NCBI GenBank assembly: GCA_903868455.1
Contig: CAIPVK010000149.1
Coordinates: 1-31,859 of the forward strand
Source of the DNA: an uncultured Opitutia bacterium
Lineage (GTDB): Bacteria; Verrucomicrobiota; Verrucomicrobiia; Opitutales; UBA953
Length of the DNA stretch: 31,859 nt
Direction: 5' to 3'
Part shown: positions 7,457-14,880 of the stretch, piece after piece
Layout: the number at the start of each line of letters is the position of its first letter
Numbering within the stretch: the first letter of the stretch is position 1
Translations under genes and position numbers: made by a program
Notes under the pieces: generated by a model
Seen by the model: the letters and a program-made list of their open reading frames with translations, nothing else
Told to the model about the DNA's origin: nothing
Databases searched by the model: none

Positions 7457-8209
7457 ATGCCCACCGCGCGCGAGCTCGCCCGCCTCTGCGACCGGCTGAC
7501 CGACCGCAAGGCCGTGGCCGACTTCCCCGGCGCGCGCAACGGCCTGCAGTTCGACGCCGGCAAGCCCGTGCGCAAGATCGGCGCGGCGGTCGACGCCGGG
7601 ACCGGGGTCTTCGCCCAGGCCCGGCGCGCCGGGGTCGACTTCCTCATCGTCCACCACGGCATCCACTGGAAGCCGACCTTGCCCGGCGCAGGCGTGCTCA
7701 AGGCCCGGCGCGCCGCGCTCGCCCGCCACGGCCTCTCGCTCTACTCCAGCCACCTGCCGCTCGACGCCCATCCGAGCCTCGGCAACAACGCCATGATCGC
7801 CCGCCAGCTCGGCCTCGAGGTCGACCGCTGGTTCCTCGATTTCGAAGGCACGCCCATCGCCCTGCTCTGCAAGGGCGTTTCCCGCTCCCAACTCCGCGCG
7901 CGCCTGCGGAAGGCCTACCCGCGGACCTTCACCGCGATCGAGCACGGCTCCCCGCGGCCCCGCCGCGTGGCCATCCTCTCGGGCAGCGGCCGCTCCGCGC
8001 TCCCCGAGCTGGCCGCGCTCGGCTGCGACACCCTCGTCACCGGCGAGCTCCGCGAGGAGCACTACAACGACGCCCATGAGCAGGGTTGGAACCTCTACCC
8101 CTGCGGCCACTACGCCACCGAGACCCACGGGGTGAAGGCGCTGGCCGCCGCGGTGGCCAAGGCGACGGGGCTGCCTTGGACCTTCGTGCGGACGGACAAC
8201 CCCCTCTGA
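7457..8209 (+). CDS. Nif3-like dinuclear metal centre protein (YbgI/YqfO family)
   Basis: A 250-residue Nif3/DUF34 protein. Known structures are toroidal hexamers with a two-metal site; the physiological reaction is unsettled. The metal ligands are visible: HHGIHW at residues 66-71, HLPLDAH near 98-104, and the C-terminal GHYATETHG with His218 and Glu222. It is of the short type, lacking the inserted PII-like domain of YqfO. It starts 4 nt after the upstream gene and ends 2 nt before gluQ, forming a tight run. GTP cyclohydrolase I type 2, the label often given to this family, should be treated as unproven. Confidence 0.93.
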   Translation: MPTARELARLCDRLTDRKAVADFPGARNGLQFDAGKPVRKIGAAVDAGTGVFAQARRAGVDFLIVHHGIHWKPTLPGAGVLKARRAALARHGLSLYSSHLPLDAHPSLGNNAMIARQLGLEVDRWFLDFEGTPIALLCKGVSRSQLRARLRKAYPRTFTAIEHGSPRPRRVAILSGSGRSALPELAALGCDTLVTGELREEHYNDAHEQGWNLYPCGHYATETHGVKALAAAVAKATGLPWTFVRTDNPL

Positions 8210-8211
8210 GC

Positions 8212-9069
8212 ATGGGCTCCGGCTATCGAGGTCGCCTGGCCCCGACGCCCACCGGCTTGCTCCACCTCGGGCACGCGCGCACCTTCGCCCTCGCCGCCCG
8301 GCGCGCCGAGCAGGCGGGCGGGGCGCTCCTCCTGCGCATCGAGGACCTCGACGCCGCGCGCTGCCGCCCCGAGTTCGAGGACGCCGCGCTGGAGGACCTT
8401 CGCTGGATCGGCCTGCGCTGGCAGGAGGGACCCGATGTCGGCGGACCGCACGCGCCCTATCGCCAGTCCGAGCGCGGCCCGGTCTTCCTCGCGACCTGGG
8501 AGCGCCTGCGCGCCACCGGCCTCATCTATCCCTGCGACAAGTCGCGGTCCGACGTCGCCCGGGCGCTCGCCGCGCCGCACGCGGAGGACGACGCCGAGCC
8601 GATCTTCCCGCCGGAACTGCGGGCACCCGTGGGTGCGGGACGGGACGCGACGTCGCCGGGCGCGAGCAACTGGAGGTTCCGCGTGCCGGACGGCGAGACG
8701 GTGCGCTTCGAGGACGCCCTGCGCGGCCCGCAGGCCTTCGTCGCCGGCCGCGACTTCGGCGACTTCCTCGTCTGGCGGCGCGACGGCGTCCCCTCCTACG
8801 AGCTGGCGGTGGTGGCGGACGACCTCGCCATGGGCGTCACCGAGGTCGTGCGGGGCGCCGACCTGCTCCTCTCGACCGCGCGCCAGATCCTCCTCTATCG
8901 CGCGCTCGGGGCGACGGCGCCCGCCTGGGCGCACGCCCCGCTGGTGCTGGGAAGCGACGGGCGGCGCCTGGCCAAGCGCAGCGCGGGCCTGTCCGTCCGC
9001 GAGCTCCGCCAAAGGGGATGGGCGCCGGAGGAAGTCCTCGCGGCGCCCATCGACAGGCTGCTCGGCTAG
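8212..9069 (+). CDS. gluQ: Glutamyl-Q tRNA(Asp) synthetase
   Basis: GluQ-RS attaches glutamate to queuosine in the tRNA(Asp) anticodon; it is a truncated paralogue of glutamyl-tRNA synthetase without the anticodon-binding half. The 285-residue product has RLAPTPTGLLHLGHA at residues 8-22 (HIGH region), RIEDLDAARC near 43-52 and LAKRS at 253-257 (KMSKS region). The usual zinc site (CxC followed later by a YPGTCR-like Cys) is degenerate: only YPCDKSRSD remains and the second part reads IFPPELR, so zinc is probably not bound. The ATG at 8212 is 2 nt after the previous stop. Confidence 0.92.
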   Translation: MGSGYRGRLAPTPTGLLHLGHARTFALAARRAEQAGGALLLRIEDLDAARCRPEFEDAALEDLRWIGLRWQEGPDVGGPHAPYRQSERGPVFLATWERLRATGLIYPCDKSRSDVARALAAPHAEDDAEPIFPPELRAPVGAGRDATSPGASNWRFRVPDGETVRFEDALRGPQAFVAGRDFGDFLVWRRDGVPSYELAVVADDLAMGVTEVVRGADLLLSTARQILLYRALGATAPAWAHAPLVLGSDGRRLAKRSAGLSVRELRQRGWAPEEVLAAPIDRLLG

Positions 9070-9078
9070 GTCAGCGGC

Positions 9079-9855
9079 TCACTTGCCCGCCGGGGCGGCG
9101 GGGGCGCCGTCGGCCTCGATGCGCTTGCGCATCCCGGCGATGGCCTGCTTGGCGCGCTCGTTCTGGGTGGAGGCGGCGGCCTCGTCGAGAAGGGCGAGGG
9201 CGCGGGCCTTGTTCGAGGGGTCGATCTGGAGCGACATCAGGGCCTGGTTGAACTTCACGATCGAGGCGCGCTCGGGCATGTCGGCGGGGAAGTTCGCCTC
9301 GATCAGCTTGCAGGCGCCCTCGAAGTCCTTGGCCTCGATGGCGGCGCGGACCTTGGCGCCGCGGGCCTCGCGCTCCTTGGCGGCGACGGCTTCCTTCTCG
9401 CGCTCGGCCTTCAGGGCCTGCACACCCTCGGGGGTGTTCTTCTTCCGGAGATCGGCGAGATGGGCGAGGTACGTCTCGGGGCCGCCGGGCTTGTAACCGG
9501 TGGTGGCGTAGGGTTCGCCCGCGGCGTTGGCCAGGACGATGGTCGGGAAACCCTGGATGCCCCAGGCCTTGGCCAGCGCCTCGTTCTTGGCCTTCTGGTC
9601 CGCGGGGAGCTCCTTGCGGCGAGGGAAGTCGAGCGAGACCAGGACGAAGTCCTTCTGGGCCTTGAAGGCGGCGGTCGAGAAGACCTCCTTGTCGAGCTTG
9701 ATGCACCAGCCGCACCAGTCGCTGCCGGTGAAGTCGATGAGGATGTCCTTCTTCTCGGCGGCGGCCTGCTTCTTGGCGGCGTCGAGGTCGGTGAGCCAAC
9801 CCTCGGAGGCCAGGACGGCCACGGGGGCGAGCAGGAGGGCGAGTAGGGAACGCAT
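9079..9855 (-). CDS. Exported thioredoxin-like protein with WCGWC active site
   Basis: A 258-residue protein with a signal peptide (residues 1-16, MRSLLALLLAPVAVLA) and a thioredoxin fold. DFTGSDWCGWC at 41-51 carries the redox pair Cys48/Cys51, and GFPTIVL near 104-110 carries the cis-proline. The last about 120 residues are helical and TPR-like (KARALALLDEAAAS), ending APAAPAGK. The SDWCGWCIKLDKEVF type of active site is common in periplasmic thioredoxin-fold proteins of Bacteroidetes and Verrucomicrobia. It probably acts on disulfides in the periplasm and could be reduced by the DsbD homologue at 29.5 kb. It is convergent with gluQ and divergent from the chelatase gene. Confidence 0.88.
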   Translation of the reverse strand: MRSLLALLLAPVAVLASEGWLTDLDAAKKQAAAEKKDILIDFTGSDWCGWCIKLDKEVFSTAAFKAQKDFVLVSLDFPRRKELPADQKAKNEALAKAWGIQGFPTIVLANAAGEPYATTGYKPGGPETYLAHLADLRKKNTPEGVQALKAEREKEAVAAKEREARGAKVRAAIEAKDFEGACKLIEANFPADMPERASIVKFNQALMSLQIDPSNKARALALLDEAAASTQNERAKQAIAGMRKRIEADGAPAAPAGK

Positions 9856-9958
9856 GGTGGGGAAAGGGGTATGCTGTCGGCAGGTGCCCGGGCGTGAAAG
9901 CGTAAAGACCGCCCGGATTGGCCTTTTCTCGGGCGAAAATGGGGTCAAATTGCGGTTC

Positions 9959-10729
9959 ATGACCGTCCGTCGGACCCTGCTGGTCGACAACGGCTCGCTC
10001 AACCCGCGGGCGACGCTGCGCCTGCGCGAGCTCGCGGACGAGCTCGCCTCCCTGCTCGGCCGGCCCGTCGATCCCGTCTCGGCGCTGCACAGCGACAAGC
10101 TCGACCCCGCCCTGCTCGGCGGCGTCCCCGCGCGCACCTTCGAGCCCTACGCGCGCGAGGCCAAGGCCGCGGGCGCGACGACGCTCGAGGTCGTCCCGCT
10201 CTTCATCGGCCCGAGCCTCGCGATCACCGAGTTCCTCCCCGAGCTCGCGCGAAAGGTCGGCATCGGCCTCGAGGTCCGGCCGCCGCTGGCCGGCGCCGGG
10301 CGCGAGGACGCCCTGGCCGCGATCCTGGCCGACAACCTCCTCGCCTCGGGCTGGCGCCCCGGCTCGGGCGACGTCCTCCTCTGCGACCACGGCAGCCCGA
10401 TTCCCGCCGTCACCGCGGTGCGCGAGGACCTCGCGGCCCGGCTGCGCCGACGGTTCTCCCTGGGCGCCGACCAGCTCGTCGGCTGCGCCATGGAACGTCG
10501 CGAGGGGCCGGCCTACGCCTTCAACGAGCCGATGCTGGCGGACGTCGCCTCGCGGCAGACCGGCGACTTCACCGTGCTCATGCTCTTCCTCCTGCCCGGG
10601 CGTCATGCCGGGCCGGGAGGCGACGTCGACACGCTCTGCCGAGAGCACGCGCCCCCGGGCGTCGCGTGGCGGCTCAGCCCGCTCCTCGCGGAGCACCCGG
10701 GCCTGATGCGCCTGGCCGCCGGCGCCTGA
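9959..10729 (+). CDS. CbiX-type sirohydrochlorin chelatase family protein
   Basis: A 256-residue two-half CbiX/SirB-like protein. Its probable job is insertion of iron into sirohydrochlorin for siroheme, inferred from the adjacent SUMT and sulfite reductase genes; cobalt is the alternative. The C-terminal half has LLCDHGSP at 140-147, containing the metal-coordinating His144. The equivalent N-terminal site reads LLVDNGS at 7-13, with Asn11 where chelatases usually have His. FNEPMLADV near 184 and VLMLFLLPGRHAGPGGDV near 203-220 match the late CbiX blocks, including a second His. The start at 9959 overlaps no gene; a longer frame upstream lacks a leader. It is convergent with cobA, 1 nt apart. 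Confidence 0.85.
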   Translation: MTVRRTLLVDNGSLNPRATLRLRELADELASLLGRPVDPVSALHSDKLDPALLGGVPARTFEPYAREAKAAGATTLEVVPLFIGPSLAITEFLPELARKVGIGLEVRPPLAGAGREDALAAILADNLLASGWRPGSGDVLLCDHGSPIPAVTAVREDLAARLRRRFSLGADQLVGCAMERREGPAYAFNEPMLADVASRQTGDFTVLMLFLLPGRHAGPGGDVDTLCREHAPPGVAWRLSPLLAEHPGLMRLAAGA

Positions 10730-10730
10730 C

Positions 10731-11480
10731 TCAGGGCAGCCGCTCGCGCCAACCCGGCTGTCGGACGACCTCGCCGACCACGGTCATGAGGGGCGTCGGA
10801 AGCGCGGCCGTGTCGACCTGCCCCGAGGCGAGCTCATGGAGCTCGACCACGCGGATCGACTCCCCGGGCTGGGTGGCGCGGGAGACGAGCGCGACCGGCG
10901 TCGCCGGCGACTGGCCCGCGGCGAGCAGGCCCGCGGCGGTCGCCACGAGGTGCTTCGCGCCCATGTAGAGGCAGAGCGTGGCGCCGGTGGCGACGAACGG
11001 GCGGAGGTCGGCCTGGCGCCCCTCCGCGCAATGGCCCGTGAGGAAGGTGACGGCGAGCGTCACGCCGCGATGGGTCAGCGGGAAGCCCGCCGCGGCGGCG
11101 GAGGCGACGGCCGCGGTGACGCCGGGCACGACGCTCCACGGGATGGCGTTGGCCTCGAGATGGGCGATCTCCTCGCCGAGCCGTCCGAACACCCCGGGAT
11201 CGCCGCCCTTAAGGCGCACGACCCTCCGACCGGCGCGGGCATGCTCGAGAAGATGGGCGTGGATCTCCGCCTGCGTGGCGGAATGGTGGCCGCAGCGCTT
11301 GCCGACGGGGACGAGCAGGGCCGAGGCGGGGAATTCCGGCGCGAGCTCGTCGCCCTGCAGGGCGTCATGGATGATGACCTCGGCCTGTCGGAGCAGGCGC
11401 AAGCCCCGGACCGTGATGAGGTCCGCGGCGCCGGGGCCCGCCCCGATGAACACCACGCTGCCTGGAGCCTGTTCGGACAT
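10731..11480 (-). CDS. cobA: Uroporphyrinogen-III C-methyltransferase (SUMT)
   Basis: SUMT makes precorrin-2 from uroporphyrinogen III with two SAM, the branch point to siroheme and cobalamin. The 249-residue product has the family blocks GAGPGAADLIT at 13-23, LVPVGKR near 55-61, VVRLKGGDPGVFGR near 86-99 and VPGVTAAVASAAAAGFPLTHRG near 118-139. It is a stand-alone methyltransferase, not a CysG fusion, so the precorrin-2 dehydrogenase step must be encoded elsewhere. It is divergent from cysI across a 57-bp AT-rich promoter and faces the chelatase gene, which fits siroheme supply for CysI. Confidence 0.95.
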   Translation of the reverse strand: MSEQAPGSVVFIGAGPGAADLITVRGLRLLRQAEVIIHDALQGDELAPEFPASALLVPVGKRCGHHSATQAEIHAHLLEHARAGRRVVRLKGGDPGVFGRLGEEIAHLEANAIPWSVVPGVTAAVASAAAAGFPLTHRGVTLAVTFLTGHCAEGRQADLRPFVATGATLCLYMGAKHLVATAAGLLAAGQSPATPVALVSRATQPGESIRVVELHELASGQVDTAALPTPLMTVVGEVVRQPGWRERLP

Positions 11481-11489
11481 CCGTTTTGA

Positions 11490-11527
11490 GTTGACTTAAT
11501 CCTTATAACTTTGGTTAGTTAGTCAAC
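11490..11527. promoter_or_regulatory. Bidirectional cobA/cysI promoter with GTTGACT/AGTCAAC inverted repeat
   Basis: The gap 11481-11537 is strikingly AT-rich for this genome. GTTGACT at 11490-11496 and AGTCAAC at 11521-11527 form a 7-bp inverted repeat, so each strand carries a TTGACT -35-like box pointing at its own gene. TATAAC (11504-11509, plus strand) and TATAAG on the minus strand are possible -10 boxes, though spacing to TTGACT is short for these; GTTAGT at 17 nt is the alternative for cysI. The motif could also be a regulator site. Confidence 0.55.
11507..11523 (+). promoter_or_regulatory. Candidate cysteine-regulon operator upstream of cysI
   Basis: AACTTTGGTTAGTTAGT, ending 14 nt before the cysI ATG, matches AACCTTGGTTGGTTACC upstream of cysK (22565-22581) at 13 of 17 positions. 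Two genes of the same pathway, 11 kb apart, sharing this block in otherwise GC-rich DNA suggests a common regulator; an Rrf2-family factor is only a guess. Confidence 0.4.
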
Positions 11528-11537
11528 ATTCAAGTTT

Positions 11538-13271
11538 ATGGAAAAGCCTCTGTCCAAGAACGAGCTCCTCAAGACGGCCAAGCCCGACCTGAGCGGCACC
11601 ATCCGCGAGACCCTCGCCAACGCCGAGGCCGACCGCTTCAGCGGCGACGACGAGCAGTTCATCAAGTTCCACGGCATCTACCAGCAGGACGACCGCGACA
11701 AGCGCAAGACGGGCAAGGAATACTCCGTCATGGTGCGCACGCGCCAGACCGGCGGCATCGTGCCCGCGGCGCAGTACCTGGTGTACGACGAGCTCGCCCG
11801 CCGCTTCGCCAACGGCACGCTGCGCATCACCTCGCGACAGACCTTCCAGTTCCACGGCGTGCTGCAGAAGGGCGTCGGCCCCCTCATCAAGTCGATCAAC
11901 GAGGCGCTGAGCACGACCCTCGCCACCTGCGGCGACGTCAACCGCAACGTCACCGCGCCCACCCCGCCCCCCACCGACGCCGTCACGCGCGCCATCGAGG
12001 AGGACGCCTTCGCCGTCACCACCGCGCTCCTCCCGACCGCGACCTCCTACCACTCGATCTGGGTGGACGGCGTCCAGCTGGACCTCGGGCTCGGCGAGGT
12101 CGTCCGCCGCGCCAAGGCCGACCAGGCCAACCCGTACGCGCCGCCCCCCGCCGAGGACGACGGCTCCGGCGCCCCCAAGGACGCGCTCTACGGCAAGACC
12201 TACCTGCCCCGTAAGTTCAAGACGGGCTTCGCCCTGCCGCCCAACAACGACACCGACATCTTCACCAACGACCTCGGCTTCGTGGCCATCGCCAAGGACG
12301 GCGCCCTCGTCGGCTACAACTTGCTCGCCGGCGGCGGCCTCGGCTCGTCCCACGGCAACAAGCAGACCTTCCCCCGCCTGGCCGACGTCATCGGCTTCCT
12401 GCCGCGCGCCCGGGTCGCCGAGGTCGCCAAGGCCGTCATCGCCATCCATCGCGACTGGGGCGACCGCACCGACCGCAAGCACGCCCGCCTCAAGTATGTG
12501 CTCGAGGAGAAGGGCGTGGCCTGGTTCCGCGAGCGGCTGGCCGAGCGCCTCGGCGCGCCCCTCGCGCCCGCCCAGCCCTTCGCCTTCGTCGGCCAGGGCG
12601 ACCCCTTCGGCTGGTTCCGCCAGGCCGACGGCGTCTCCTACCTCGGGCTCTTCGTCGAGACCGGCCGCGTCAAGGACGCCGGGGACTATCGCCTGATGAC
12701 CGCGCTGCGCGAGATCGCCCGCCGCTTCGCCCCCACCTTCCGCCTCACCGCCTCGCAGAACCTCATCCTCTCCGACATCCGCGACGCCGACAAGGCGGCG
12801 GTCGAGCAGGTCCTCCGCGAGCACGGCGCCGCCTCGGTCTTCGCCCCCGGCCTCGTCCGCGGCCGCGGCATGGCCTGCCCCGCCCTGCCCACCTGCGGCC
12901 TCTCGCTCGCCGAGTCCGAGCGCGTCTTCCCCCGCCTGCTCGCCCTCATCGAGGAGGGGCAGGACGCCGCCGGCGTCGGCGGCGAGGAGCTGGTCGTCCG
13001 CATGACCGGCTGCCCCAACGGCTGCGCCCGGCCCTACAGCGCCGAGGTCGGCATCATCGGCAAGGCCCCCGGCAAGTACAACGTGCTGCTCGGCGGCAAC
13101 CGCGAGGGCACCCGCCTCGCCCGCAACTGGCGGGAGTCGGTGCCCTTCGACGAGATCCCCGTCCTGCTCTCCGGCCTGCTCGCCCGCTACGCCCGCGAGC
13201 GCTCGGCCGGCCAGGGCTTCGGCGACTGGACGGACGCGACCCGCGACATCTGGGAGACCGCGGCCGCCTGA
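11538..13271 (+). CDS. cysI: Assimilatory sulfite reductase, siroheme/[4Fe-4S] hemoprotein subunit
   Basis: CysI reduces sulfite to sulfide with six electrons in the cytosol. The 577-residue product is the usual length. The cluster/siroheme-bridging cysteines are present: CPALPTC (Cys447, Cys453) and TGCPNGC (Cys492, Cys496). The substrate-binding region ITSRQTFQFHGVLQKG lies near 95-110, and KAPGKYNVLLGGNREGTRL near 510-528 is typical of CysI rather than nitrite reductase. No flavoprotein CysJ gene is in the window, so the electron donor is unknown: CysJ elsewhere or ferredoxin. It heads a four-gene operon, with its TGA sharing one base with the cysH ATG (TGATG). Confidence 0.95.
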   Translation: MEKPLSKNELLKTAKPDLSGTIRETLANAEADRFSGDDEQFIKFHGIYQQDDRDKRKTGKEYSVMVRTRQTGGIVPAAQYLVYDELARRFANGTLRITSRQTFQFHGVLQKGVGPLIKSINEALSTTLATCGDVNRNVTAPTPPPTDAVTRAIEEDAFAVTTALLPTATSYHSIWVDGVQLDLGLGEVVRRAKADQANPYAPPPAEDDGSGAPKDALYGKTYLPRKFKTGFALPPNNDTDIFTNDLGFVAIAKDGALVGYNLLAGGGLGSSHGNKQTFPRLADVIGFLPRARVAEVAKAVIAIHRDWGDRTDRKHARLKYVLEEKGVAWFRERLAERLGAPLAPAQPFAFVGQGDPFGWFRQADGVSYLGLFVETGRVKDAGDYRLMTALREIARRFAPTFRLTASQNLILSDIRDADKAAVEQVLREHGAASVFAPGLVRGRGMACPALPTCGLSLAESERVFPRLLALIEEGQDAAGVGGEELVVRMTGCPNGCARPYSAEVGIIGKAPGKYNVLLGGNREGTRLARNWRESVPFDEIPVLLSGLLARYARERSAGQGFGDWTDATRDIWETAAA

Positions 13272-14035
13272 TGCTCGGAAGGCTCGCCAGCTGGCTGCGC
13301 GGCTCGCCCGCGCCCGCGCCCCTCGACCCCGCGGAGGTGCCCGCGCTCGACGCGCGCCTCGCCGGCATGGAGGCCGGGGAGCGCCTCGCCTGGGCCTGGG
13401 AACGCTTCGGCGCCCGCGCCGCCATCGGCACGAGCTTCCAGCCCGCGGGCATCGTCCTCCTCCACCTCGCCAAGCGCCGCGGCCTCGACCTTCCCGCCTT
13501 CACCTTGGACACGGGGCTCCTCTTCCGCGAGACGATCGAGCTCAAGTCCGTGCTGCAGGACCACCTCGGCATCGTCGTCGAGTCCGTCCTGCCCGACCTC
13601 GACCTCACCGAGCAGGCCCGGCGCCACGGCGACCGGCTGTGGGAGCGAGACCCCGACGCCTGCTGCGGCCTCCGCAAGGTCGCCCCGCTCGGCCGCAAGC
13701 TGCGGGAGCTCGACGTCTGGATCACCGGCCTGCGCCGCGACGGCTCCGCCGCGCGCGCCGCCACGCCCTTCCTCGAGGCCGTCGCCCGCGAGGACGGCTC
13801 GGCCGTCTGGAAACTCAACCCGCTGGCCGACTGGACGCGCGAGCGCGTCTGGGCCCATCTCAAGGAGCACCGCCTGCCCCACAACCCGCTCCACGACCGC
13901 GGCTACCGCAGCATCGGCTGCTCCGTCTGCACCAAGCCCGCCGGCGAGGGCGCCGACGAGCGCGCCGGCCGCTGGCCCGGCTTCGACAAGACCGAGTGCG
14001 GCCTGCACACCCGCCTCCGCCGACCTTCCGCATGA
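13271..14035 (+). CDS. cysH: Adenylylsulfate (APS) reductase, [4Fe-4S] type
   Basis: A 254-residue thioredoxin-dependent sulfonucleotide reductase that yields sulfite for CysI. The cluster ligands of the APS-using class are visible: Cys131-Cys132 (DACCGLRKVAP) and Cys217/Cys220 (IGCSVC). The catalytic tail cysteine is Cys243 in KTECGLH. The substrate-loop residues IGTSFQPAG and TLDTGLLF near 77-83 are also present. PAPS-only reductases lack the cysteine pairs, so APS is the likely substrate, though Bacillus-type enzymes can use both. The start overlaps cysI, and the stop overlaps the cysD ATG (ATGA). Confidence 0.92.
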   Translation: MLGRLASWLRGSPAPAPLDPAEVPALDARLAGMEAGERLAWAWERFGARAAIGTSFQPAGIVLLHLAKRRGLDLPAFTLDTGLLFRETIELKSVLQDHLGIVVESVLPDLDLTEQARRHGDRLWERDPDACCGLRKVAPLGRKLRELDVWITGLRRDGSAARAATPFLEAVAREDGSAVWKLNPLADWTRERVWAHLKEHRLPHNPLHDRGYRSIGCSVCTKPAGEGADERAGRWPGFDKTECGLHTRLRRPSA

Positions 14036-14880
14036 CCTCCCCCGCCCCCGCCGCCCCCGCGACCCAGGTCCCCCCGATGGACCACCTCACGCGCCTCGAG
14101 CAGACCTCGATCCACATCTTCCGCGAGGCCTTCCGCAACTTCCGCAACGTCTGCATGCCCTGGTCCATGGGCAAGGACTCCAACGTCCTCATCTGGCTCG
14201 CCCGCAAGGCCTTCGCGGGGAAGGTGCCCTTCCCGCTGCTGCACATCGACACGACCTACGAGTTCCCCGAGATGTACGAGTTCCGGGAATGGGCGCGCAA
14301 GGAGCACGGCATCGACCTGCTCGTGCGGGTGAACGAGGACGCCATCCGCCGCGGCGTCGGCTACGCCACCCACGACCCCGTGACCGTGACGCACGAGCTC
14401 AAGACGCTGGCGCTGCGCGCCGCGCTCGACGAGTTCAAGTGGGACGCGCTCATCACCGGCATCCGGCGCGACGAGGACCCGACGCGCGCCAAGGAGCGCC
14501 ACTTCTCGCCCCGGTCCGCCGAGGGCGCGTGGGACTACAAGGACCAGCCGCCCGAGTTCTGGGGTCAGTTCGCCACCCGCGCCCCCGAGGGCGGCCACGT
14601 GCGCGTCCAGCCCCTCCTCGAGTGGACCGAGCTCGACATCTGGGAGTACATCCGCCGCGAGGCCATCCCCATCCCCACGCTCTACTTCGCCCGCGACGGC
14701 AAGCGCTTCCGCTCGCTCGGCTGCCACCCCATCACGCACCCGGTGCCCAGCGAGGCCGCGACCATCGACGCCGTCATCGCCGAGCTGCGCGAGACCCGCA
14801 CCAGCGAGCGCGCCGGCCGCGCCCAGGACCACCACGAGCGCAACGCCATGCAGAAGCTCCGCGCCAAGGGCTTCATGTGA
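14032..14880 (+). CDS. cysD: Sulfate adenylyltransferase subunit 2
   Basis: CysD is the PP-loop catalytic half of ATP sulfurylase, making APS from sulfate and ATP with CysN. The product is up to 282 residues with the loop SMGKDS at 45-50, PFPLLHIDTTYEFPEMYEFR near 64-83, and the C-terminal RSLGCHPIT and TTSER-like RTSERAGR segments. It lacks an insertion of about 25 residues found in E. coli CysD, as in other short CysD proteins. The ATG at 14032 overlaps the cysH stop and adds a Pro/Ala-rich leader; the in-frame ATG at 14077 (MDHLTRLEQTSIHIFREA) matches the classical N-terminus, so either may be used. Confidence 0.95.
   Translation: MTSPAPAAPATQVPPMDHLTRLEQTSIHIFREAFRNFRNVCMPWSMGKDSNVLIWLARKAFAGKVPFPLLHIDTTYEFPEMYEFREWARKEHGIDLLVRVNEDAIRRGVGYATHDPVTVTHELKTLALRAALDEFKWDALITGIRRDEDPTRAKERHFSPRSAEGAWDYKDQPPEFWGQFATRAPEGGHVRVQPLLEWTELDIWEYIRREAIPIPTLYFARDGKRFRSLGCHPITHPVPSEAATIDAVIAELRETRTSERAGRAQDHHERNAMQKLRAKGFM

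Noticed and set aside
11481..11537. Cobalamin or SAM riboswitch ahead of cobA or cysI
   Set aside because: The 57-bp gap is too short for a riboswitch and lacks any box sequence.
14045..14076. Pro/Ala leader of CysD as a targeting signal
   Set aside because: It lacks a charged start and a hydrophobic core; it is more likely an effect of stop-start overlap, or untranslated if the ATG at 14077 is used.
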